A stretch of DNA of 64,000 nucleotides from Marinobacter daqiaonensis (GTDB lineage Bacteria; Pseudomonadota; Gammaproteobacteria; Pseudomonadales; Oleiphilaceae). Shown here in pieces: positions 35,486-42,815 of this stretch. Under the pieces are notes generated by a model. It was not told the origin of the DNA, ran no database searches, and saw nothing but the letters and a program-made list of their open reading frames with translations. The number at the start of each line of letters is the position of its first letter. Position 1 is the stretch's first letter. The stretch spans positions 1,523,616 to 1,587,615 of the forward strand of contig NZ_FOYW01000001.1 in assembly GCF_900115285.1 (NCBI RefSeq), read 5' to 3'. The position numbers were made by a program, and so were the translations under genes.

Positions 35486-36013
35486 TCAGTCCGTCTTTGT
35501 CAGAGCGTCGACAACGGCCGCCAGGGCCTCATCCGCCAGGGCCCGCATCTCGTCATCGGTACGGTCCTGTATGGGGTGAGCCACGAACACCATGGCAGGC
35601 TCAAAGCCAAGGGTCTTCGACTGGGCCGCGGCCGCCTGGATAAATTCCGTGGAGGCGACACCTACGCCCGGGATATTCCGACCTTCAAGGTCTGCGATGT
35701 CATGTGTACAACACGACGTGCAGGAGCCTCAGTCGGCCAGGCCTTCCACCACCAGGTCCACTTCACCGGCGATCTGCTGCTTCAGCTCGGTGGGGGCGAC
35801 CCGGGTGAATGTGGGTTTGCGGTAGCGCTTGACGGTTACCTCCATGGCCGTCAGCCGTTCCTCGAGCCGGTCGAGGAACACATCGCCCCGGGGTTTGGAG
35901 ATATCCAGCAACCCGACGGTTTTGCCCGCCAGGCTATCCGGCCGGGCCAGCCGGGCCCGAATTGCCGGTGACAGCTCGCCCGTTGGGTCGAGCATCACAT
36001 TCGTCTGGGTCAT
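35486..36013 (-). CDS. UGSC-family selenoprotein (UGA at 35729-35731 read as Sec95)
   Basis: A reading frame starts at 36013 (MTQTNVMLDPTGELSPAI), reaches an in-frame TGA at codon 95 and continues in the same frame for 80 more codons to TGA at 35486-35488. Across the stop it reads VEGLAD-U-GSCTSCCTHD, which is the UGSC redox motif of a known but uncharacterised selenoprotein family. The part after the UGA is clearly coding (IADLEGRNIPGVGVASTEFI...). A SECIS-like hairpin follows the UGA, and selA, selB and tRNA-Sec are the next genes. Sec95 and Cys98 probably form the redox pair. It overlaps its upstream partner gene by 4 bases. Expected protein: 175 residues including Sec. Confidence 0.92.
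35692..35723 (-). promoter_or_regulatory. SECIS-like hairpin after the in-frame UGA
   Basis: Beginning 6 bases after the UGA on the minus strand: CTGC, AC, GTC, GTGT, loop TGT, ACAC, AT, GAC, ATC, GCAG. The paired segments (CTGC/GCAG, GTC/GAC, GTGT/ACAC) form an extended hairpin whose loop lies about 19-21 bases past the UGA, within the usual bacterial SECIS range (about 16-37). The loop contains G and U, as expected for SelB recognition. Seen in sequence; not folded by program. Confidence 0.65.
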
Positions 36014-37443
36014 ACCTTTACCTCTCTGGTTACAGAAGTGGAGCCCACCGGGCCGGAAGCGGCCCAGCCGGCAATCACGGCGGAAAACAGGCCAGCCGTA
36101 CCGCCAGCCCGCACAATCAGCAAACCGCCGGGGCGGAACTTGGAAACGGTCTTGTCCCGGAACTGCTCCGGGATACCCTCGGCAATACCACCGGCGCCGG
36201 CCACCATTTCCTCGCCCGGGAACTTCAGCAGGCTCTCCAGTTCCTCCAGCAGGCGGGCCTTGGACCAGCCCGCCTCAATGAATACCCGGCTGTGCTCCGG
36301 CGATACAACCAGTACCGCGTCACCTGCCATCGCCATCTTGGGATGGTCCACTGCCCGCAATGCCAGGGCAAAGGATTTCGCCAGGGACTCGGGATCGCGG
36401 GATTTCTGGTCGACGATGCCCTGAACACCCTCGGCGGCGAAGAGAGTGACCGCCGACCTGCCGGCGGCAATTCCACGCTCCTGGGCCAGGGGCATCCATT
36501 CGCTGTCTTCCGCCTCGGCAAAACAGAAGGTGTACTTTCCCGGCGTGCCCAGGGTGGCCCGGTCGATCTCGCCGGGGCGGCCACCGCCGACATTGCGGAC
36601 GATCAGTTGCAGAGCCCGGCCAATGGTGGCATTGGCCCGGTTGCCCTGGCCCAGGGCATTGCCGCCGGAATTCATCCCGATGGCTTTCGTCACGGGGCCG
36701 TTGGCAATGATCATGGGGCCGGCAAACATGGTGGTACAGAGCAGGCCATGCAGACCGAACTCATCCGTCAGAGCCGCCTCCAGGGCTGCCAGCACCACCG
36801 GCATGTATTCGGGTTTGCACCCGGCCATGACGGCGTTGATGGCGACTTTCTCAACGGTACAGGGTGCCAGGTCGGGAGGCACCAGCCCCACTTCTTCCGC
36901 CGGATCCCGGTCGGTACCCTTGAGCATTCGCAACACCCGTTCCGGTGTCGGCGGCACCACGGGCAGGCCGTCACTCCAGCCACGCTCGTAACAGGCCTCG
37001 ATCAGGTCGTCGGCATCGGTCTCGATGGATCTGGCGCCCAGGCGGGTATCGCCGAACTTCAGTTCGAGCTTTTCAGCCACCCCCGGCTCCAGGGTCTTCG
37101 AGCCACACCCCGGGCGCATCAGAGGCAGGTCGGCGCCAAGATCATCAAGGCCGGTCAGCCGCTGCCAGTCCTCCCGGTGCCAGCCGTAGGTGCGCTCCAC
37201 CTCCTTACCGTTTTCCATGCGGATCAGCGTGGGCACGAACTCGGCGTTCAGGCGGAAAGAGTGTTCAAGGGAGTTATCGTAGTGGGAGTCCCTGACTTCC
37301 GAGCCGAAGCCGGGATCATCCTGGGAATAGACCGTCAACGGGCCGCTTCGCCGGTCGATGTCCGCCAGCAGGGGCTCGATCAGCTGACAGGTGGGGCAAT
37401 CGCGCTTGGCGATGACGATCAGACCATGTGGCAATGCAGTCAT
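36010..37443 (-). CDS. Two-domain thioredoxin-like protein, probable partner of the UGSC selenoprotein
   Basis: A 477-residue protein. Residues 1 to about 90 look thioredoxin-like with a CxxC at 16-19 (AKRDCPTCQL) and a cis-Pro candidate (EFVPTLIRM). The rest (about 115-477) is a large domain I cannot name, rich in Gly and with Cys in DLAPCTVEKV, VMAGCKPEYM and HGLLCTTMFAGPM. ERGWSDGLPVVPPTPERVL suggests a substrate loop. It overlaps the selenoprotein start by 4 bases (ATGA) and heads a run with selA and selB. Likely role: pass electrons to or from the UGSC protein in a redox or detoxification reaction. No signal peptide, so cytoplasmic. Confidence 0.75.
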   Translation of the reverse strand: MTALPHGLIVIAKRDCPTCQLIEPLLADIDRRSGPLTVYSQDDPGFGSEVRDSHYDNSLEHSFRLNAEFVPTLIRMENGKEVERTYGWHREDWQRLTGLDDLGADLPLMRPGCGSKTLEPGVAEKLELKFGDTRLGARSIETDADDLIEACYERGWSDGLPVVPPTPERVLRMLKGTDRDPAEEVGLVPPDLAPCTVEKVAINAVMAGCKPEYMPVVLAALEAALTDEFGLHGLLCTTMFAGPMIIANGPVTKAIGMNSGGNALGQGNRANATIGRALQLIVRNVGGGRPGEIDRATLGTPGKYTFCFAEAEDSEWMPLAQERGIAAGRSAVTLFAAEGVQGIVDQKSRDPESLAKSFALALRAVDHPKMAMAGDAVLVVSPEHSRVFIEAGWSKARLLEELESLLKFPGEEMVAGAGGIAEGIPEQFRDKTVSKFRPGGLLIVRAGGTAGLFSAVIAGWAASGPVGSTSVTREVKV

Positions 37444-37568
37444 AAGAGGATTCCGCCCGCTTTCCGGATCTTGTTTTCGATTCTGAGGGTAGGCTCAGAA
37501 TAGCAGGCGTTCCGGAAAAATCGAGCATGCGCCCGAAAAACAGCATTCAAGGCCGGTGCCCATCCGGG

Positions 37569-38027
37569 CTATTCGGCCCTCTCCGAGTCCGCCCGCGTCC
37601 AGGTCGATGTGCGCCCGAACAGGGGAGCTCCCACATACCCTCTCAGGGACAGGGTATCCTGATCTTCCAGGGTGATTCTGGCGTTGTAGGTCTTGCCACT
37701 CTCCGGATCGTAGACCTTGCCGTCTTTCCAGGACTCACCGTCACCGGCGCCCTGCAGGCCCCAGACGATCTTCAGGCCTTCGATCGGACGGTCACGCAGT
37801 TCCGGCTCCGGGTTTTCGGCATCCGCGACCGGGTTGCCCTGGTCATCGGTGGGGTTCTCGAGCCAGACAATGCGACCGCACAGCTCGTCGCCGCAGGACT
37901 CGAGTTGAACCTGGGCGCTGTCGTCTTCGGTGTTCCACAGGCCACGGGGATCGGCGTAAGCTTCACGGACCGCCAGAAAAGAAAGGACAACCGCCGTCGC
38001 GGTCAGCAGGTTAAGCTTGGTTCGCAT
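37569..38027 (-). CDS. DUF2147 secreted protein
   Basis: A 152-residue protein with a signal peptide (residues 1-25, ending REAYA). The mature domain fits DUF2147: DPRGLWNTEDDSAQVQLESC...CGRIVWLENP, then EGLKIVWGLQ and WKDGKVYDPESGKTYNARI, ending in LRGYVGAPLFGRTSTWTRA. The family is small, exported and lipocalin-like, with two Cys probably in a disulfide. Function is unknown. AGAGAG before the ATG fits the start. It lies between the selenoprotein operon and the Vgb-like gene. Confidence 0.85.
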   Translation of the reverse strand: MRTKLNLLTATAVVLSFLAVREAYADPRGLWNTEDDSAQVQLESCGDELCGRIVWLENPTDDQGNPVADAENPEPELRDRPIEGLKIVWGLQGAGDGESWKDGKVYDPESGKTYNARITLEDQDTLSLRGYVGAPLFGRTSTWTRADSERAE

Positions 38028-38153
38028 GGATCAGTACTCTCTTGTTGTTGTTATGCCGCGTTTCCGGCGCGGTACCTTGAAAGCATATCGGTACCGCGCC
38101 TCCCAGGCCAGAGCCTGTGCCATCAATCGTGAATAAACTCCCGGTAGAGAAGC

Positions 38154-39146
38154 TTACTGCAACGATGCCCTTACCACGGTGTTGGTGTCGGTACCAAACC
38201 AGAAGCTGCGGGTTTCCGGGTCGAACACCATGTGACGGACGGTGCCACCACCGCTGGGAACGGCTGCCGGATCGGAGAAACGTTCCGACTCAGGATCAAA
38301 GCCGATCAGCCGGTTGGGGCTGGGGCCGGTTTCCACGAACCAGGGCCGGCCCTGGTCATCCAGCGCCATGGCATAGGGATAGGCGTTCGGGCCGCCGGGC
38401 ACGGGCCATTCCAGGATCTCCCCGCTGTTCGTGTCCAGGCGCCCGAGAAAACCTCCGGAGTAGTCCACGTACCACAGGATTCCCTTATCGGTGATATCGA
38501 GCCGCCTGGGACGGGCGTCATCCCTTGGCAGGCGAATTTCCCGAAGCTGGCCTTCCCGGTCCACCGTAGCCAGCCTGTTGGTACCGAACAGGGTTGCCCA
38601 GGGACGATCGTCGGGGCCCACCACCAGGCCATAGGGCCTCGCCGACTCGCTCTTGACCGGATACATGCGGAAATCGTATTCGTCCACTTCCAGCCTGCCG
38701 ATCCGGTTGCCGGCCTGCTCGGTAAACCAGATGTCGCCGTTGCTGTCGAACGCCATGGTATGAACATCCCTCGGGCCGTCCCCTTCCAGCCTGAACTTGC
38801 GGGTGTTGCCGCTGTCCGGGTCAATCAGGCCGATATGGCCATCCAGATTCCCGGCGTAGAAGGCACCGCGCTCATCGGCAATCACATTATGGGGCCCGGT
38901 CCCCGGATCAAGCCGGTAGCGCTTGAGACCGCCGGTTTCCGGGTTCAGGGTCGCCACATAATCGCCGGCCTGACCCACGAACCAGACGCTATTGCCCGCC
39001 GGGCCGACGAAGGGATCCCGGGGGCGGGTGTTCTCCCAAGGGACCTTCCACTCCTTGAGGCCTGGTTTTGCCGGAGCGTCCGCATGGACCGGGGTTGATG
39101 CCAGGGCCAGCAGCAGAGCGGCAAGGAGTGGGTAGAGAGACTTCAT
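38154..39146 (-). CDS. Vgb-like beta-propeller secreted protein (streptogramin-lyase family)
   Basis: A 330-residue protein with signal peptide (1-22, ending STPVHA) and a propeller of repeated strands such as GNSVWFVGQAGDYVATLNPETG and GDIWFTEQAGNRIGRLEV. It matches the virginiamycin B lyase-like family. True Vgb enzymes are cytoplasmic antibiotic lyases; exported members like this one are of unknown function and need not act on antibiotics. AGGAG precedes the ATG. No partner gene adjacent suggests its substrate. Confidence 0.8.
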   Translation of the reverse strand: MKSLYPLLAALLLALASTPVHADAPAKPGLKEWKVPWENTRPRDPFVGPAGNSVWFVGQAGDYVATLNPETGGLKRYRLDPGTGPHNVIADERGAFYAGNLDGHIGLIDPDSGNTRKFRLEGDGPRDVHTMAFDSNGDIWFTEQAGNRIGRLEVDEYDFRMYPVKSESARPYGLVVGPDDRPWATLFGTNRLATVDREGQLREIRLPRDDARPRRLDITDKGILWYVDYSGGFLGRLDTNSGEILEWPVPGGPNAYPYAMALDDQGRPWFVETGPSPNRLIGFDPESERFSDPAAVPSGGGTVRHMVFDPETRSFWFGTDTNTVVRASLQ

Positions 39147-39206
39147 GACGGTGCTCCTTGAACAGGGTTCGGCGTTGCAGGTCCACTATAGTACGACAGT
39201 TCTGCC

Positions 39207-40127
39207 TCAGGACAGGATCATGGCAACCATGAAGGGAATGTAAACCAGTGCGAACAGGGTACTGAGCAGTGCGGTGCCCGCCGCCTGCCGGGGAGCGGTA
39301 TCCAGCAGGGTGGCAATGACCACCGTATTGGCGGCGATCGGCGTGATGGAGATCAGGAAGATGGCCTTGTGAACCGCCGCGTCGTAGATACCCAGGACGG
39401 TGGCATCCAGCCACCAGAGCCCCAGAGCCACCAGCGGCCAGACCAGGAATTTGCCGGCGAAGGCCAGGGCGGTGAAGCGGACATTGCCCGCCAGGCCCCG
39501 GAAACTGAGAATCCCCATGCCGATGATCATCATGCCGAGGATGCTGTAGGCACCACGCAGGTTGTCAAACAGGGGTGTCAGAACCTCCGGAATGTGGAGG
39601 CCGGACAGATTGAGCAGCACCGCCAGCAGGAAGGCGTAAACAGACGGCAGCCGTGCTACCCGCACCAGCGCATCGCGGATACTGTATCGCCCTCGTGCGG
39701 CCAGGTAAAAGCCCACGGAATTCTCGAACAGGGTGGTACCCAGCATGCAGACGATGTACAGCGCCAGCCCCTCTTCACCGAAAAGCAGCAGCGCCACCGG
39801 GATGCCGAAGTAGCCGGTGTTGCCGGTGCCCACCGCCAGCGGAATGATGCTGGCACTGCCATCATGGAGAAGCCGCCGCGCCAGCCAGAGGTGGGCCACA
39901 CCGATCAGTGAACACAGGGCGAAGGTCAGGAATGGCAGCAGGATCACTTCCGGCGTCAGCGGCGCCGCCATCACCCCGGCAAAGACCACCGAGGGGGTGA
40001 CGATGTAGAGCATGATGCCGGCTATGTGCCGGCCGCTGGCTTCCAGGTAACGCCCCGCTATCCAGCCCAGGATAACGGTGATGTAGAGCGGCAGAAGCTT
40101 GTACAGAAAGGCAAAGGCGGCGGTCAT
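39207..40127 (-). CDS. AEC-family (auxin efflux carrier-like) transporter
   Basis: A 306-residue inner-membrane protein with about ten TM helices in two five-helix repeats. LYITVILGWIAGRYL opens it, and the crossed-helix region LAVGTGNTGYFGIPVALLLFG with the paired half around ITPIAANTVVIATLLD is typical of AEC/PIN-like carriers. Bacterial members move malate, malonate or other carboxylates; the substrate here is unknown. GGAGA precedes the start. It is probably a single gene. Confidence 0.85.
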   Translation of the reverse strand: MTAAFAFLYKLLPLYITVILGWIAGRYLEASGRHIAGIMLYIVTPSVVFAGVMAAPLTPEVILLPFLTFALCSLIGVAHLWLARRLLHDGSASIIPLAVGTGNTGYFGIPVALLLFGEEGLALYIVCMLGTTLFENSVGFYLAARGRYSIRDALVRVARLPSVYAFLLAVLLNLSGLHIPEVLTPLFDNLRGAYSILGMMIIGMGILSFRGLAGNVRFTALAFAGKFLVWPLVALGLWWLDATVLGIYDAAVHKAIFLISITPIAANTVVIATLLDTAPRQAAGTALLSTLFALVYIPFMVAMILS

Positions 40128-40185
40128 GGCGTCTCCTGGTTGCGCGCCATTGTACCTTCACCCGTCCTTTACAGACACCGGCGGG

Positions 40186-40830
40186 TCAACCCTTCGTGTT
40201 GTCTCCGTCGCGGGCGGCCTTGAGCTGTCGCAGTTCTTCTTCAGCGGCCCGTCGTGCGGCCCGTTCCTTCATCAGTTGCACTGCACTGTTGGAGAGCTTG
40301 CCGTAGATCTCCAGGATGGCCTGCACCATCACGGCGGAACCACCGCTGAGGGTCTTGTCGGCCTCATCAGCGGCTTCTTCAATGGAATGGCCGGTTCTGA
40401 TGGAGAAGGTCATCATGGCCATACGCCGGTCGGATTCCAGAATATGAAACGCCAGCCACCGGGTCAGGAAGTCGAACATATCCGGCAGAGTGTGGGTATC
40501 GCCCTGTTGCCGACGGGCTTCGTAGTGACGGATCTGCTCAAAGAAATGCTCGTGGCCTTTATGGTGGTTGGCCTCAATGCTGCTACCGGCAAAGAACTGC
40601 TTCCAGATGGCCTCTTCGGAACGGAAGTGGTAGCTGGCGTAATCCAGTAACTCCTGCAGGATTTCACCAGCCTGCAGTTCGTCGTCCTCCGCGGAGAGGT
40701 GCCAGGCAAGCCGGTTGAGTATTTCCACCAGCTTCTGGTGCTGAACGTCGATCTGCTCAATGCCGGTCTCGAACTGGCTGTTCCAGGGAAACAGCTCGAA
40801 GTCCGGCTGGCTGCTGTGGGGACCAGACAT
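40186..40830 (-). CDS. Bacteriohemerythrin with C-terminal extension
   Basis: A 214-residue protein. The N-terminal 130 residues are a hemerythrin bundle: FPWNSQFETGIEQIDVQHQKL, YHFRSEEAIW, HHKGHEHFFEQI and the last helix HILESDRRMAMM hold the His and acidic ligands of a di-iron O2-binding site. The C-terminal 70 residues form a charged helix (MKERAARRAAEEELRQLKAA), perhaps a coiled coil for dimerisation or binding a partner. Cytoplasmic hemerythrins bind O2 or NO, fitting the nearby Crp/Fnr regulator and nnrS. GGGGGTG precedes the start. Confidence 0.88.
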   Translation of the reverse strand: MSGPHSSQPDFELFPWNSQFETGIEQIDVQHQKLVEILNRLAWHLSAEDDELQAGEILQELLDYASYHFRSEEAIWKQFFAGSSIEANHHKGHEHFFEQIRHYEARRQQGDTHTLPDMFDFLTRWLAFHILESDRRMAMMTFSIRTGHSIEEAADEADKTLSGGSAVMVQAILEIYGKLSNSAVQLMKERAARRAAEEELRQLKAARDGDNTKG

Positions 40831-40999
40831 GACACCCCCTCTTATCCAGTGGGAACGTTCAATTTAACAGGGCACATCAAGTGCCTCCTTGAGATCGGAC
40901 AAGTACCACGCCGGGTGGCGATGCAATTGTGGCAATGACCTGAGGACCTTTTCCCACTATTGGTGCCGCCTGGAGCCGAAGCAACCCAGAGGACTCTGG

Positions 41000-41013
41000 A
41001 TGACTTATGTCAT
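41000..41013. promoter_or_regulatory. FNR/CRP-like palindrome upstream of the Crp/Fnr gene
   Basis: ATGACTTATGTCAT has perfect 5-bp arms with a 4-bp centre, the geometry of FNR/Dnr/NnrR-type sites (TTGAT-N4-ATCAA; some relatives use TGAC/GTCA). It lies about 60 bases before the start of the Crp/Fnr-family gene and could be an autoregulatory site. The DNA-binding helix of that regulator is not close enough to a known one to confirm. Confidence 0.4.
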
Positions 41014-41075
41014 TTAACAAATATTCTGAATAATGGAATAATGATTACCTGTCCAAAAGCAGGGTGATGTCCACT

Positions 41076-41789
41076 ATGAGCAGCTATTCAGAACGGATCG
41101 GGCCCAATCTTCCGGCTTCATCGCCGTGCCTCCTGGACTCACTTGAGCCGGAGATTCTGCCGCGACCGGAGCCGGCGCCCTCATTGGCTTTATTAAACGG
41201 ATTGAGCCGGGTATTCGGAATCCGCTTTGACAGCGAGCGGGGCGACACGCCCGAAGCCCGTTTTCTTAAGGAACTGGCCCAATTGTTCCAGCCGCGCCGG
41301 GTAGAGGCGGAAGCCACCCTGGAAGCCCACGACAGACCCTGGGGACAGGTCTATCTGATACAGTATGGAGTCATGCGCCTTTATCGCGAGGCACCAACCG
41401 GTCGGATCGCCATCCACCACTTCTTTTCCGAGGGCGACCTGGTATGGCCGGTGTTCGGCCGGACCCGCACCAAGCGCAACACCCTGTGCCTGACGGCCGT
41501 CACCAATTGCACCGTGTGGACGGCGAATTTTTCGGCCTTTCGGGCAGCGGTCAGCAGCCGCGGTGAGGACACCTGGGCGCGCTTTGCCCTGTCCCTCATC
41601 GAGGAACTGGCGGAACTCACCAGCATGCGGGAATTCCGCAAGCAGACCATGCCGGCGAAGGAACGCTACCACCTGATGCTGGAAGAGTATCCTGAACTGG
41701 TGAAACGTGTACCGGACAATCAGCTGGCCGCCTGGCTGGGTGTGGTGCCGGCGACGTTTTCCCGTCTCAAGAACGGGAAAACGAATTAA
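41076..41789 (+). CDS. Crp/Fnr-family transcriptional regulator
   Basis: About 237 residues. The central part is a cyclic-nucleotide-type beta-barrel (EAHDRPWGQVYLIQYGVMRLY, HHFFSEGDLVWPVFGR), followed by the dimer helix and a short C-terminal winged helix (DNQLAAWLGVVPATFSRLKN). There is no set of four N-terminal Cys, so it cannot be an FNR-type Fe-S oxygen sensor. It may bind heme, like Dnr, or another ligand. Starts at 41064 (GTG), 41067 and 41076 are all possible; AGGGTG best fits 41076. A palindrome upstream may be its own operator. The neighbours suggest a role in low-O2 or NO response. Confidence 0.8.
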   Translation: MSSYSERIGPNLPASSPCLLDSLEPEILPRPEPAPSLALLNGLSRVFGIRFDSERGDTPEARFLKELAQLFQPRRVEAEATLEAHDRPWGQVYLIQYGVMRLYREAPTGRIAIHHFFSEGDLVWPVFGRTRTKRNTLCLTAVTNCTVWTANFSAFRAAVSSRGEDTWARFALSLIEELAELTSMREFRKQTMPAKERYHLMLEEYPELVKRVPDNQLAAWLGVVPATFSRLKNGKTN

Positions 41790-41828
41790 CCAGAATGAAC
41801 GTGTTCAGGCTCTCTTACGCTGGAGGTG

Positions 41829-41943
41829 GGTCCGGAGGCGTCCAGGGTATTTTCTTCACCGGCATTCACGGTACCTCCTGTACCGGCCTGCCTCCGCGCC
41901 ATCCATGGCGCTGTTGCGAAAATACCCTGGACGCCTCCGGACC
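41829..41943. repeat. CATCC-type intergenic hairpin element
   Basis: Perfect 26-bp arms (41829-41854 and 41918-41943). The 63-base loop holds two small hairpins: GGTAC-CTCCT-GTACC, and GCGCCATCCATGGCGC at 41896-41911. The loop text (ATTCACGG..., GGCCTGCCT..., GCGCCATCCATGGCGC) parallels the left element at 14.0 kb. It fills most of the 296-bp gap between the Crp/Fnr and PAQR genes, where I see no gene. Confidence 0.85.
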
Positions 41944-42085
41944 TTCGAACTTCTTGCCGTCCGAACGTCGGTATCGCAAACAGGGGTTCTCGTTATTTGC
42001 GTACAGGTGTACGCTCAATACCCTGATACTCTTGTTCTGAGCCAGTCATAATCAGCGGGCAAAGCCCCAGGGACGACAATTTCTG

Positions 42086-42757
42086 ATGACCACAGCGGAA
42101 TCCAGCGCCATCTCGGGCCACGCGCGTATTGAAGAATGGTTGAACAGTATCACCCACGGACTCGGCGCACTCCTGAGTGTGGCGGGCACCATTGCCCTGA
42201 TCGTCGGCGCCGGTCAACTGGGCGATGCCTGGAAGATCGTGAGTTTCAGCATCTTCGGTGCCTCACTGATCCTGCTATACCTGGCATCCGCGCTTTATCA
42301 CGGCAGCCGCACCCCTCGCCTAAGGGCCGCCTTCAAGACCCTGGACCATTGTGCCATCTTCCTGTTGATTGCCGGCACCTATACGCCGTTCCTTCTGGTG
42401 AACATGCGGGGGACCGTGGGCTGGACCCTGTTCTCCATAATCTGGTCACTGGCGTTTACCGGGGTCGTGCTGAAGGCGATCTTCGGGCACCGCTTCAGGC
42501 TGGCGCGGGTAGGCATCTATCTGGGCATGGGCTGGCTGATCGTCTTCGCCTCTGCAGATCTGATGAACAACCTGAGCGAACCCGCACTCCATCTGACCAT
42601 CGCCGGCGGCCTGGTGTATACGGTGGGCGTGATTTTCTACCTGATGGACCGGATCCCCTATATGCACGCCATCTGGCACCTGTTCGTGATTGGCGGAAGT
42701 GCCTGTCACTTCGCCGCCATCTACTACGGCGTACTGCCCTACGCGGTGCAGGTGTAA
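42086..42757 (+). CDS. PAQR / hemolysin III-family membrane protein (YqfA-like)
   Basis: A 223-residue protein with seven TM helices. It carries EEWLNSITHGLGALLSVAG, SALYHGSRTPRLRAAFKTLDHCAIFLLIAGTYTPF (split here by the family's conserved His and Asp) and HAIWHLFVIGGSACHF near the end. The His/Asp/Ser set binds zinc in PAQR proteins, some of which act as ceramidase-like lipid hydrolases. The 'hemolysin' name is historical. The first gene after the hairpin element, it is followed by an nnrS gene 58 bases later. Confidence 0.85.
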   Translation: MTTAESSAISGHARIEEWLNSITHGLGALLSVAGTIALIVGAGQLGDAWKIVSFSIFGASLILLYLASALYHGSRTPRLRAAFKTLDHCAIFLLIAGTYTPFLLVNMRGTVGWTLFSIIWSLAFTGVVLKAIFGHRFRLARVGIYLGMGWLIVFASADLMNNLSEPALHLTIAGGLVYTVGVIFYLMDRIPYMHAIWHLFVIGGSACHFAAIYYGVLPYAVQV

Positions 42758-42815
42758 GGCACGAAGCTCACCGGCACTGTTATCCGGCTGGCACAGAACC
42801 ACCAGTGTTTTTTTG

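Noticed and set aside
35962..37503. A 513-codon plus-strand open frame opposite the partner and selenoprotein genes
   Set aside because: It has no ribosome site, reads as Gly/Arg/Gln-rich low-quality sequence, and lies exactly opposite well-supported genes of the Sec operon. High G+C makes such shadow frames common.
38154..39146. Antibiotic-resistance call (virginiamycin B lyase)
   Set aside because: The protein has a signal peptide, while Vgb lyases are cytoplasmic, and the propeller fold is shared by many unrelated proteins. Only a family-level name is justified.
42086..42757. Hemolysin call for the PAQR protein
   Set aside because: The name hemolysin III is historical; the sequence shows a seven-TM PAQR protein and nothing that predicts lysis.
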